A stretch of 64,000 nucleotides of DNA from Campylobacter helveticus (GTDB lineage: Bacteria > Campylobacterota > Campylobacteria > Campylobacterales > Campylobacteraceae): contig NZ_CP020478.1 in NCBI RefSeq assembly GCF_002080395.1, positions 1,252,886 through 1,316,885 on the forward strand, given 5' to 3'. The position numbers and the translations under genes were made by a program. Positions 1 to 7,895 of this stretch are shown one piece after another. Under the pieces are notes generated by a model. It worked only from the letters and a program-made list of their open reading frames with translations. It was not told the DNA's origin and made no database searches. Position 1 is the stretch's first letter; every line of letters begins with the position of its first letter.

Positions 1-403
1 GGCTGTCGTTTTTTGACTTTGCGATGTTGGATTTTTCATCCCTTGCTGTGCCAATGTAAAAATAAATAAAGCCATTTGGAAAGGCGATTTCTAACATATC
101 ATTAAGCAAAACGACATCAATGCTATCATCTTTTTTAATTTGAATTTTACGCCCCAACAAAGACTTAAGAGAAAAAAAAGGAAGCAACGGACGAGCCGAA
201 TTTGCATTGATATGCTGAAGAAAATAATTCTCATACCAGCTTCTTGCCTCATCGCAAATTAAAATAAAAGCCCTACCCTCCAACAAATATTTAAGTCTTG
301 AAGCAACCAAAGGCGACCATTCTAAACGGCGACTCTCCATCCACGCCATAGAAGCTCCGCCGTTTCGTATATTTTCTAAACTCCAGCTTAAAAAATCACT
401 CAT
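1..403 (-). CDS. hobA: HobA-like DnaA-associating protein (C-terminus beyond window)
   Basis: The reading frame starts at ATG 403-401 and runs off the left edge, so about 134 codons are visible. The start overlaps the lysC stop as ATGA, which indicates translational coupling. The protein begins MSDFLSWSLENIRNGGASMA and continues with a Trp/Arg-rich segment and a stretch containing LLEGRAFILICDEAR. This resembles HobA, the epsilonproteobacterial protein that binds DnaA and promotes assembly at oriC; in C. jejuni a homolog also follows lysC. The family assignment is from remembered sequence and context, and the missing C-terminus prevents a length check. Confidence 0.7.
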   Translation of the reverse strand, partial: MSDFLSWSLENIRNGGASMAWMESRRLEWSPLVASRLKYLLEGRAFILICDEARSWYENYFLQHINANSARPLLPFFSLKSLLGRKIQIKKDDSIDVVLLNDMLEIAFPNGFIYFYIGTARDEKSNIAKSKNDS

Positions 404-1602
404 TTATCAAGCCCATAAACCTCGTGTAACGCACGAACGGCTAATTCTCCATATTTTTCATGCACTATCATTGAAATTTTTATCTCGCTTGTAGAAATCA
501 TTCCTATGTTAATGCCCTCATCTGCTAAGGCTTTAAACGCCGTAGAAGCTACACCTGAGTGCGATTTCATCCCCACTCCCACAACAGAAACTTTAACCAC
601 AGCATTATCGCTTTCTAGTAAAACCTTATCGCCCAATATCTCTTTCATCGTTTTTTTAGCTAACTCAAGCTCATTTTCAGGCACGGTAAAGCCCAAATTT
701 GTCGCACCATTTGTGCCGACATTTTGGATTATCATATCGACATTAATATTTGCCCTAGCAAGACTTAAAAAAATCTCAGCCGCAATGCCCGGTTTATCCT
801 CGATATTTCTTAAAGTGATTCTTGCTTGATTTCTATCAAGCGCTATGCCACTAACTAAAGCTTGTTCCATTCCATCTTCTTTTGTTATCATTGTTCCCTC
901 ATTATTATTAAAACTACTTCTTGTAACCAAATTTACATTTAGCTTTTTAGCAAGCTCAACAGAGCGATTTTGCAAGACCTTCGCACCCAAACTTGCAAGC
1001 TCTAACATCTCTTCATACGAAATTTTGTCAAGCTTCTTAGCCTTAGGTTCGATACGCGGGTCCGTTGTATAAACCCCATCAACATCGGTATAAATTTCAC
1101 ATAAATCCGCATCCAAAGCCCCAGCCACAGCCACAGCACTTAAGTCGCTTCCTCCACGCCCCAAAGTCGTTACATTTCCCTCTTCATCTACGCCTTGAAA
1201 GCCTGCGATGATGACGATTTTACCCTCTTTCAAAGCTGCCTTTATAGCACTTGTGTCAATGTGCTTTATCCTAGCCTTGGTAAAAACGCTATTAGTAATA
1301 ATACCCGCCTTTCTACCAGAAAAAGACACAGCCTTATAGCCTAATTCATTTAAAGCTATGGATAAAAGTGCTGAAGTTACCCTCTCTCCACTGCTTAAAA
1401 GCATATCCATATCCGCTCCGTTGGGATTTTTACTAAAATGCTCGGCTTGTTCAATGAGGCTATTTGTAACCCCACTCATCGCAGAAACAACCACCACAAG
1501 CTCATTTCCAGCCTTTACGCTCTCTATTACGCGTCTAGCCACCGCATCAATGCGCTCCAAATCCCCAACGCTCGTTCCGCCATATTTTTGAACTATTAGC
1601 AT
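400..1602 (-). CDS. lysC: Aspartokinase
   Basis: Phosphorylates L-aspartate, the first step toward lysine/diaminopimelate, threonine and methionine. The 400-residue protein has the kinase signature QKYGGTSVG near residues 5-13, the amino-acid kinase fold to about residue 250, then two ACT-type regulatory domains (around 265-335 and 340-400) that normally bind feedback inhibitors. The length fits the family. The start ATG at 1602 overlaps the stop of the upstream rppH gene by one base, and its own stop overlaps the hobA start, so rppH-lysC-hobA looks like one transcription unit, as in C. jejuni. Confidence 0.96.
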   Translation of the reverse strand: MLIVQKYGGTSVGDLERIDAVARRVIESVKAGNELVVVVSAMSGVTNSLIEQAEHFSKNPNGADMDMLLSSGERVTSALLSIALNELGYKAVSFSGRKAGIITNSVFTKARIKHIDTSAIKAALKEGKIVIIAGFQGVDEEGNVTTLGRGGSDLSAVAVAGALDADLCEIYTDVDGVYTTDPRIEPKAKKLDKISYEEMLELASLGAKVLQNRSVELAKKLNVNLVTRSSFNNNEGTMITKEDGMEQALVSGIALDRNQARITLRNIEDKPGIAAEIFLSLARANINVDMIIQNVGTNGATNLGFTVPENELELAKKTMKEILGDKVLLESDNAVVKVSVVGVGMKSHSGVASTAFKALADEGINIGMISTSEIKISMIVHEKYGELAVRALHEVYGLDK

Positions 1603-2072
1603 TAGATATAACCTTTCTCCTCAAAATATTTAATCACCTGCATATAAATCCTTTTTTTAAAATGATTAACCAGCTCAAAAAATTCCTTTTTGCTTACAAA
1701 ACGATAATCATCAAATTCAGGGTGCTTAGTGTTTAAATTTATCTTAGCATTTGGCTTCAAACGCACCAAAAAATATTTTTGAATTTGCCCATCATAAGGA
1801 TACATTTTAGAAACAACCTTACTAGGAAAATCATAACTCAACCACTCAGGATACTCGGCGATGACTTCAAGCTCTTTTGTGCCTATCTCTTCTTTAAGCT
1901 CCCTAATTAAAGCCTCTCTTGCACTCTCCCCCTCATCAATGCCGCCTTGTGGAAATTGCCAAATATCCTCCATATCACTTCTTTTTCCCACAAAAAGCCT
2001 ACACTCAAAAGGATAAGCACTAGAAAGGACAATTGCAGCGACATTAGGACGATATTTTTTAGTTTTTTGCAC
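1602..2072 (-). CDS. rppH: RNA pyrophosphohydrolase (Nudix)
   Basis: A 156-residue Nudix hydrolase. The Nudix box runs from Gly43 through REL-KEEIG at about residue 64 with all key acidic residues present. The preceding WQFPQGG and the N-terminal YRPNVA segment are typical of RppH/NudH, which removes pyrophosphate from the 5' end of mRNA to start decay (older annotations call it Ap4A hydrolase). It is first in an apparent operon with lysC and hobA and is divergent from hemW across a 77-bp gap. RppH rather than another Nudix enzyme is inferred from these motifs and the conserved neighbour. Confidence 0.9.
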   Translation of the reverse strand: MQKTKKYRPNVAAIVLSSAYPFECRLFVGKRSDMEDIWQFPQGGIDEGESAREALIRELKEEIGTKELEVIAEYPEWLSYDFPSKVVSKMYPYDGQIQKYFLVRLKPNAKINLNTKHPEFDDYRFVSKKEFFELVNHFKKRIYMQVIKYFEEKGYI

Positions 2073-2112
2073 ACACTTTCCTTAAAAAACCAAATTTTAA
2101 CAAAAAATAAAT

Positions 2113-2118
2113 TACAAT
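2113..2118 (+). promoter_or_regulatory. Putative sigma-70 -10 box of hemW
   Basis: TACAAT lies 31 bases upstream of the hemW ATG in the short gap between rppH and hemW. Campylobacter vegetative promoters rely mainly on the -10 box and an AT-rich upstream region, which fits here. A ribosome-binding AAAGG follows at about 2140. Confidence 0.45.
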
Positions 2119-2149
2119 TAGAAAATGAAAATTAAATTTAAAGGTTTTA

Positions 2150-3211
2150 ATGCATTTTTATATTCATATTCCTTTTTGCGAAAGTAAATGTCATTATTGT
2201 TCTTTTACCTCTTTAAAGAAAAAAGATTATGAAGAAGCGTATTTTAACGCTTTGCTAAAGGATTTGAACTATCAAATTTCTTATTTTAAATTAGCTAAAA
2301 ATTCTATCAAAACGCTTTTTATAGGCGGTGGCACTCCAAGCGTAGTAGATGTGAAATTTTATGAAAAAATCTTTAAAACCCTCACACCTTTCTTAGAGGA
2401 AAAAGCTGAAATAAGCTGTGAGGCAAACCCAAATTCAGGCAATTTCAACTGGCTTAAAAATATGAAAGAACTAGGCATTAACCGCATTTCTTTTGGAGCG
2501 CAAAGTTTTAACGAAAAAAAACTTCAATTCTTGGGACGCACCCACTCATCAAAAGCGATTTTTGAAAGCCTTGAAAATGCTAAAAAAGCAGGATTTAAAA
2601 ATGTTAATTTGGATATGATTTATGATACTAAGCTAGATGATAAAAAAATGCTTAAATTTGAACTTTTTCATTTAGAAAAAACAAAACAACTCATCAAACA
2701 TCTTAGCGCATATCATCTTAGCATAGAGGAAAATACGGCTTTTTCTAAACTTTTTCATTATAAAAAAAATGCACCAAATTTAATGCGTTATTTTATAAAA
2801 GGCATTGAAAATTTAGGCTTTAAACAATACGAAATTAGCAATTTCTCCAAAAATAAACCCTGCCTTCATAATCTTTCCTACTGGCAAGGCAAAAACTACC
2901 TAAGTGCTGGACTTAGCGGGGTAGGATTTTATGAAAATCAAAGATTTTACACGCACAAAAATCTAAAAGAATACATTAAAGAGCCTTGTTTTAGAAAAAT
3001 AGAGCATTTAAGCTTAGAGGATTTAAATTTAGAACGCTTATTTTTGGGGCTTAGAAGCGTTGTTGGAGTCAAAGAGAATAGCTTAAATAACGCACAAAAA
3101 ACAAAAGCAAAGCTACTTCTAAAAGCAAAAAAACTCGAATTTGAAAAAGGAAGATATTTTAATAAAAACTTCCTTTTAAGCGATGAATTAGCTCTTTTTA
3201 TCAGCTCTTAA
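2150..3211 (+). CDS. hemW: HemW-like radical SAM protein (heme chaperone family)
   Basis: A 353-residue radical SAM protein. IHIPFCESKCHYC holds the 4Fe-4S ligands Cys10, Cys14 and Cys17, followed by Ser-Phe. True HemN has a fourth cysteine just after this motif; its absence indicates HemW, although the family is often annotated as oxygen-independent coproporphyrinogen III oxidase. GGGTPS near residue 60 and EANP near 91 are further family motifs. HemW proteins bind heme and are thought to deliver it. It appears monocistronic, with its own promoter-like box, and is convergent with the small-gene cassette downstream. Confidence 0.85.
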   Translation: MHFYIHIPFCESKCHYCSFTSLKKKDYEEAYFNALLKDLNYQISYFKLAKNSIKTLFIGGGTPSVVDVKFYEKIFKTLTPFLEEKAEISCEANPNSGNFNWLKNMKELGINRISFGAQSFNEKKLQFLGRTHSSKAIFESLENAKKAGFKNVNLDMIYDTKLDDKKMLKFELFHLEKTKQLIKHLSAYHLSIEENTAFSKLFHYKKNAPNLMRYFIKGIENLGFKQYEISNFSKNKPCLHNLSYWQGKNYLSAGLSGVGFYENQRFYTHKNLKEYIKEPCFRKIEHLSLEDLNLERLFLGLRSVVGVKENSLNNAQKTKAKLLLKAKKLEFEKGRYFNKNFLLSDELALFISS

Positions 3212-3229
3212 AATTTTCAAGCAAGCTAA

Positions 3230-3625
3230 TTAAACTTTTATATCTTGCAATAATTTACTTAAATAATCAATCGCTTGATTTTTCCTTGCCTGAAAATGTG
3301 CCTCACTCTCAGCTTGTCCCATAAAGTATCCTTTTTGGATAGCATTAGATTTTAAAACCTCAATCATCTCACCAAGAGCTTCGTGTTGTCTAAAAGTGCT
3401 AGAATTATCCAACTTATCATTATATTCTTTGATAAATACACTTTTATTTTTTCTAAAATTTAGAATGGACTGACTTGCCCAAGTAAATCCAACCAAATCA
3501 ATGTAATCCTCTTTAGACAGCTCTTTTTCTGCTTTATCTAAAGCAGTATCAAGATAACTTTTCGCCCTTACATTTTTGCCTGCAAAATCATTTTGCAGGT
3601 AGTGGGCGTTATTTGTGAGCTTCAT
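3230..3625 (-). CDS. Hypothetical protein, last gene of a small unknown cassette
   Basis: A 131-residue protein that I do not recognise. It is mostly helical by composition, charged, with no signal peptide, membrane segment or cysteine. Features are a Lys/Glu-rich N-terminal half (DKAEKELSKEDYIDLVGF) and HFQARKNQAIDYLSKLLQD near the C-terminus. Its start lies only 6 bases after the stop of the 146-residue gene upstream, so the two are probably co-transcribed. It converges with hemW, 18 bases apart, with no strong hairpin between them. Confidence 0.6.
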   Translation of the reverse strand: MKLTNNAHYLQNDFAGKNVRAKSYLDTALDKAEKELSKEDYIDLVGFTWASQSILNFRKNKSVFIKEYNDKLDNSSTFRQHEALGEMIEVLKSNAIQKGYFMGQAESEAHFQARKNQAIDYLSKLLQDIKV

Positions 3626-3631
3626 AGTATT

Positions 3632-4072
3632 TTACCTAATTTGAATACTTGTGCTCATTGAATTTCCCGGTGCATTAATAGAACGAGAAGCGAATTCAAA
3701 AGTTCCACTAGAATTAGCAGGTTTAGAAATATCCCAAATGTCATACCAACCATCAATAATATTATCACCCGTGTAATCCATTCCCTCTGAGCTTAACTGC
3801 ACCGCTTCATTACCTGCAAATTTGGCTCTATCATTGCTACCACCCCCATAGCCCAACACAAGAGTATGCACCACAAATGGATTACCACCGTGGTCATTGT
3901 TGGTAGCCGTTTGGTTTTCTGCCAATTCTTCTCTTCCACCTTGCTCAGATACCACTCCCAACACCGCAACATAATAAACAGCAGGGGCAGGAGCTTTCAT
4001 TGCTTTATTATTATTTTTATTAGCCTCATAAGCTTTTTTCATCGCCTCTAAAGCTTTATCAAAATTCGCCAT
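3632..4072 (-). CDS. Hypothetical protein, Asn/Gly-rich, middle gene of a small unknown cassette
   Basis: A 146-residue protein with no recognised family. The N-terminus is a Lys/Asn/Ala-rich helix (MANFDKALEAMKKAYEANKN) followed by an Ala-Pro linker, then a Gly/Asn/Ser-rich region that looks like beta structure (VVHTLVLGYGGGSNDR; FEFASRSINAPGNSMSTS). No signal peptide is visible. The start overlaps the 3' end of a 57-codon signal-peptide ORF by 14 bases in another frame. Its role is unknown; it could be a small structural or secreted-complex component, but that is a guess. Confidence 0.55.
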   Translation of the reverse strand: MANFDKALEAMKKAYEANKNNNKAMKAPAPAVYYVAVLGVVSEQGGREELAENQTATNNDHGGNPFVVHTLVLGYGGGSNDRAKFAGNEAVQLSSEGMDYTGDNIIDGWYDIWDISKPANSSGTFEFASRSINAPGNSMSTSIQIR

Positions 4073-4232
4073 TAAGATATTTTTGTTTATTAGCAGAATT
4101 TGGCTCTAAGAAAATATTAACACTATTGCGAGTAATTTTTTCTTTCCCATCTATTGACACCTTATCAGCAGCAAAAGCAATGCCACAACTTAAAACACTA
4201 GCAACCGCAACACGGATTAAACATTTAACCAT
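4059..4232 (-). CDS. Small exported or lipoprotein-like peptide, 57 residues
   Basis: The frame runs from ATG 4232-4230 to TGA 4061-4059. It begins MVKCLIRVAVASVLSCGIAF followed by AADKVS: a Lys/Arg start, a hydrophobic core and an Ala-Phe-Ala-Ala cleavage-like end, that is, a good signal peptide. The mature part would be only about 35 residues. An AAGGGG ribosome site sits just upstream and a TACAAT box at 4258-4253. It overlaps the next gene by 14 bases. Either a genuine small secreted peptide or the 5' end of a gene that has lost its remainder; the good initiation signals favour translation. Confidence 0.5.
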   Translation of the reverse strand: MVKCLIRVAVASVLSCGIAFAADKVSIDGKEKITRNSVNIFLEPNSANKQKYLNGEF

Positions 4233-4252
4233 ACTTACCCCTTTTACACTTT

Positions 4253-4258
4253 ATTGTA
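4253..4258 (-). promoter_or_regulatory. Putative -10 box of the small secreted-peptide cassette
   Basis: On the minus strand TACAAT is preceded by TTTTTGCT (an extended TG motif two bases further out than usual) and lies about 20 bases upstream of the 57-codon ORF. The region upstream is T-rich, as is usual for Campylobacter sigma-70 promoters. Confidence 0.4.
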
Positions 4259-4282
4259 AGCAAAAACTATTCCAAATAAAGA

Positions 4283-4334
4283 TTCGAAGAAAAAAAATTA
4301 TGAGGATTTAGCCTCGCTTCACAAGGCTAAATCC
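4283..4334 (-). terminator. Rho-independent terminator of the oxidoreductase gene
   Basis: An 11-bp perfect stem (4304-4314 with 4324-4334) with a 9-base loop is followed on the minus strand by a run of eight T. The stem overlaps the stop codon of the gene at 4334-5272. It separates that gene from the downstream small-gene promoter. Confidence 0.75.
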
Positions 4335-5272
4335 TATCTTAAATGCTCGACAATCCTAAACGCATCATTTAAGCCCGTAACGATACTTGCACCATTTTTA
4401 GTCGCGATATCACCAGCGACAAAAATCCCACTCACATTAGTTTGCTTATTTGCATCCATTAAAGGCACACCTTTATCATCGACATTAACACCGCATTTTT
4501 GCAAAAAATCAAGCGGAGTTGAACCGCCGATAGCGTAAATAATTCTATCATAAAGCTCAATAGAGCCGTCATTAAAGCACACTTTAGCCTTGCCATTTTC
4601 ATCTAGCACCTCGCTAATATCCACGCCAAGTTTTAACTCGACCTTGCCCAAATTTCCAGCCTCCATAATATCACTTAAATTAATATCATTTAACCTTGTG
4701 AATTCCTTTTTGCGGTAACAAAGTGTAATTTTATTATTATTTGCCAAATCCACAGCATACTCAGCCGCAGAATTTCCCCCACCAACAACAAGGATTTTTT
4801 CATTTCCTAGCACGGAATTTGCGTTAAAATTAATCATTTTAGTCAAAGTCATAGGTAGTTTATAATCAGGCTTATTTGGCTTACCCATACGCCCGATGGC
4901 AATGATGATATTGTTACACAAATAGGATTCTTTTGCCGTTTGGACGATAAAACCCTCATCTTGCTTTTTCACGCTTTCGACTTCGCTATTAAATTCCACC
5001 TCGATATTATGCGTTTTTAAAGCTTCTTCAAAACACGCTATCGTGCTTTCTTTCGTGCCGTCTTCAAAAGGAATATGCCCGTAATTTGTCCCCTCACAAC
5101 CCTTATAAGCCTTATCCACGCGTTTGCCATCTTTATAATACTGCACTAAAGTTTGACAAATCAAACTCGTCTTTTCTAAAAGCAAAAGCTTTTTATTTTT
5201 AAGCTTTGCCTCCACAGCACAAGCAATTCCAGTAGGACCAGCACCGATAATAATCAAATCGAGTTTTTTCAT
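4334..5272 (-). CDS. FAD/NAD(P)-dependent oxidoreductase, YpdA/thioredoxin-reductase-like
   Basis: A 312-residue flavoprotein with two Rossmann motifs: GAGPTG at residues 10-15 for FAD and VVGGGNSAAEYA near 160-172 for NAD(P)H. The C-terminal AGDIATKNG is the second FAD-binding motif. The redox-active CxxC of thioredoxin reductase is absent, so it resembles YpdA-type (bacillithiol disulfide reductase family) proteins, which lack that pair. Campylobacter is not known to make bacillithiol, so its substrate is unknown. C. jejuni has a close-looking counterpart (Cj0559-type). Single gene with its own terminator. Confidence 0.8.
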   Translation of the reverse strand: MKKLDLIIIGAGPTGIACAVEAKLKNKKLLLLEKTSLICQTLVQYYKDGKRVDKAYKGCEGTNYGHIPFEDGTKESTIACFEEALKTHNIEVEFNSEVESVKKQDEGFIVQTAKESYLCNNIIIAIGRMGKPNKPDYKLPMTLTKMINFNANSVLGNEKILVVGGGNSAAEYAVDLANNNKITLCYRKKEFTRLNDINLSDIMEAGNLGKVELKLGVDISEVLDENGKAKVCFNDGSIELYDRIIYAIGGSTPLDFLQKCGVNVDDKGVPLMDANKQTNVSGIFVAGDIATKNGASIVTGLNDAFRIVEHLR

Positions 5273-5341
5273 ATTTTTTCCTTAATTTTTAGTTGAAATT
5301 TAACAAAATTTTACAAATGAAAACTAAAACGCATAATTAGC

Positions 5342-5944
5342 TCAATCTAAAAACTGCACTACCTCATCAAATTTAAAACGACTCTTACTTGGCAAATCTT
5401 TATCATCACTATATCCAAGGGCTATCATTAGCGTTGAAAGCTCTTTATTTGTGTCAAGTTTTAAGTAGGCATTAAGCTTTTCCGCATCAAAACCCCCTAT
5501 GGTGCAAGTCGCGATATTTAAAGCATTTGCAGCATATAAAATTCCAGCTAATGCGATATACGCTTGCTCTCTTGCATAAGCAATTTTTGCTTTTTTGTCC
5601 ATATTTTGCAAAAAGGGTTTATAAAGGCTAAGGCGTTTTTGAAGTTCTTCTTCACGCATTTTTCTTTGTCTTAACTTTTCTTCAAAATACTCCGCAAAAT
5701 CAAGCCTTGAAAGTATGATGATAACAGCCGCAGCATCTTTTATATGGCTTTGATGATTTGCAATGAAGCTTAATTCTTCCTTTTTCTTAGCGTCTCTTAC
5801 GACAAGAAATTTCCAAGGCTCAAGCCCTAAAGAACTAGGACTTAGCCTAGCCACTTCTAAAATTTCTTTTAAATGCTCTTCCTTAAGTGCCTCTTTTTTA
5901 AAATTCCTACAAGAATATCTTGTTTTAAAAATTTCTAAACTCAT
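5342..5944 (-). CDS. NAD(P)H-dependent nitroreductase-family protein (second of a pair)
   Basis: A 200-residue nitroreductase-fold flavoprotein. TRYSCRNF at residues 8-15 holds the FMN phosphate-binding Arg/Ser, LSPSSLGLEPWKFLVV near 34-49 is the family signature, and ATCTIGGFD near 146-154 the conserved glycine turn. Such enzymes reduce nitro compounds, quinones or other oxidised substrates. The ATG overlaps the stop of an upstream paralog by 4 bases. It is the last gene of the macAB-efflux operon. The two proteins share the PSS...EPWKF pattern and arose by an old duplication. Confidence 0.85.
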   Translation of the reverse strand: MSLEIFKTRYSCRNFKKEALKEEHLKEILEVARLSPSSLGLEPWKFLVVRDAKKKEELSFIANHQSHIKDAAAVIIILSRLDFAEYFEEKLRQRKMREEELQKRLSLYKPFLQNMDKKAKIAYAREQAYIALAGILYAANALNIATCTIGGFDAEKLNAYLKLDTNKELSTLMIALGYSDDKDLPSKSRFKFDEVVQFLD

Positions 5945-6546
5945 AAATACTCCACAACCTCATCAAATTTCAGGCGGATTTTAGCATATTTGGGTTCATT
6001 TTTCTTATAGCCCAAAGATAAAATAACAGCCGTTTCAAAAGGCTCTTCAAGCCCCAAAAACGCGTCAATTTTTTCTTTTTCAAAACCCCCTATCATACAG
6101 CTATCCACGCCTATACTCATCGCAGCCAAGCTCATTTGCATTAGAGCTAGATAGCACTGAAGTTTAGAGTATTCATAAAGCTCTTTTTCGCTCATTTTGT
6201 TTGTTTTATGTGTGTAAATTTGTAAAATTTTTTGAAAATTTTCTTCGCTACTTCCAGCAAAACGGCGGATTTGTGTTCTTGCAAAAGCATCTTTTTCCCT
6301 CAAGTCTTTTCTAGCGACTAAAATGACATTATGGCTTGCAGTGGCGACATTTTGCTGATTTAAACAAAGCTTAGAAAGCTCTTCCTGCCTATCTTTTAAA
6401 ACAAAAAATTTCCAAGGCTCAAAGCCGTGAGAACTTGGAGCTAAAACCCCACATTCTAGTATAAATTTCAAATCTTTTTCTGGGATTTTTGTATCGTTAA
6501 AAAGCTTACACGCGTGGCGTTTTTCTAGCAGGTCCTTAAAATTCAT
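5941..6546 (-). CDS. Nitroreductase-family protein, RdxA-like (first of a pair)
   Basis: A 201-residue nitroreductase. KRHACKLF at residues 9-16, LAPSSHGFEPWKFFVL near 33-48 and VDSCMIGGFE near 147-156 match the pattern of Helicobacter/Campylobacter RdxA (HSCK...; DSCIIGGF), the oxygen-insensitive enzyme that activates metronidazole. I leave the gene symbol empty because a second RdxA-like gene could lie outside the window. It overlaps the efflux lipoprotein gene upstream by 11 bases and its paralog downstream by 4, so translation is likely coupled. Confidence 0.85.
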   Translation of the reverse strand: MNFKDLLEKRHACKLFNDTKIPEKDLKFILECGVLAPSSHGFEPWKFFVLKDRQEELSKLCLNQQNVATASHNVILVARKDLREKDAFARTQIRRFAGSSEENFQKILQIYTHKTNKMSEKELYEYSKLQCYLALMQMSLAAMSIGVDSCMIGGFEKEKIDAFLGLEEPFETAVILSLGYKKNEPKYAKIRLKFDEVVEYL

Positions 6547-7894
6547 CTTCCTCTCCTTTTAAAGTTGTAATTTGATAATAAAAATTAATCGTCTCAAACA
6601 AATTATACTTCGCTCTTAAAAGCTCTTGTTTTGAAGAAATTAAAGCATTTGAAGCGTCTAAATAATCCTTTAGCTCACTCTTTCCAAGCTCGTATTTTTG
6701 AAAGTAAGCTTTCGTAATAAGCTCTTGTTTATCTCGTATCAAGCCCAAATTTGATAAAAGTTTTAAATCGCTCTCATAATCTTTAAAAACCAAATAAAAT
6801 TCATTTAAGGCACTTTGTAAAATTTGCTCGTATTCAAACCGCAAAGCTTCATAAGCAAACTGCGAAATTTTAATATTTTGCCGCACCCTTCCATAATCTA
6901 AAAACGGCAAAGAAATTTGGACATTTCCACTTAGAATTTCTAGCTTAAAATTCTCTTTAAATTCCTCACTTTCCCCTCTTAAAGCTCCACCCAAAGAAAT
7001 GCTCGGCAAAATAGACTTTTGCATACTACGATAATCTTTAAAAGCCGCCTTTAACGCACTTAATTTTGCTCTTACATCAGGGCGATAAGCTAAATTTTGC
7101 AAAGGGATATTAAAATCAGGCTTTAATAATTTAAAATCGTCTAAACTCGCCTTTTGGAAATGCTCCAAATAAAAAAATCCTTCTTTTTTACCAAGCAAAT
7201 CCTGTAAATTCTTTATAATTAAATCGCGATTCTGCTCGTTTGTAAGTAAATTTTGCCTCGCTCTTAGTAAGCTTTGCTCCACATTTAATTTATCAAGCTC
7301 CTCTATCTTTCCAAGCTCAAATTTTAAGGCATAAAGCTCACTCATCTTTTCCAAATTAGCCACATAATCCTCAAGTAGAATTTTCACATCATTAAAATAA
7401 GCCAATTCAAAAACGCTATTTAAACTTGTATTAATAATGCTAAGTTTTAAACTCGCCAAATCATAAGCACTCGCACTCGCTCTTAATTCCTCCGCTTTAA
7501 CGCTATCTAAAATCTTGCCATAAATATCAAGCTCATAGCTTAAATTTAAGCCATTAGAATAACTTTGTTGATTTGTGCCAGAATGCAAATTTTTCATTCT
7601 ATTAAAACCCAAAGTTCCATCTAAGCTTGGATACAAATCATAATTTATCAAATCAGCTCTCGCTAAAGCACTTAAAAGAGAAGTTCTAGCGACATTAATG
7701 TCTTTATTATTTTCTAGCACGAAATTGAGAAAACCTTGCAAATTCGCATCTTCGTAAGCTCGCCACCATTCAAACCTCGCCTCAATCTTTTTCAACTCCT
7801 CTTCTTCCAAAACCACCTCTTTTACAGGCTCTATCTTAACTCCACATCCGCTAAATACCAGCAAAACAAGCAATAAAAAACTCAATTTTCTCAT
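6536..7894 (-). CDS. TolC/NodT-family outer-membrane efflux lipoprotein
   Basis: A 452-residue outer-membrane channel component. The N-terminus has a signal peptide ending in a lipobox (LVLLVFSGC), so it should be lipid-anchored. The remainder is the two long helical repeats of the outer-membrane efflux family, with YELDIYGKILDSVKAEELRA in the first half and SLPFLDYGRVRQNI in the second. It lies one base after macB and probably forms a tripartite pump with MacA and MacB, as the Cj0606-Cj0608 set of C. jejuni does. The exported substrate is unknown. Confidence 0.9.
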   Translation of the reverse strand: MRKLSFLLLVLLVFSGCGVKIEPVKEVVLEEEELKKIEARFEWWRAYEDANLQGFLNFVLENNKDINVARTSLLSALARADLINYDLYPSLDGTLGFNRMKNLHSGTNQQSYSNGLNLSYELDIYGKILDSVKAEELRASASAYDLASLKLSIINTSLNSVFELAYFNDVKILLEDYVANLEKMSELYALKFELGKIEELDKLNVEQSLLRARQNLLTNEQNRDLIIKNLQDLLGKKEGFFYLEHFQKASLDDFKLLKPDFNIPLQNLAYRPDVRAKLSALKAAFKDYRSMQKSILPSISLGGALRGESEEFKENFKLEILSGNVQISLPFLDYGRVRQNIKISQFAYEALRFEYEQILQSALNEFYLVFKDYESDLKLLSNLGLIRDKQELITKAYFQKYELGKSELKDYLDASNALISSKQELLRAKYNLFETINFYYQITTLKGEEDEF

Positions 7895-7895
7895 T

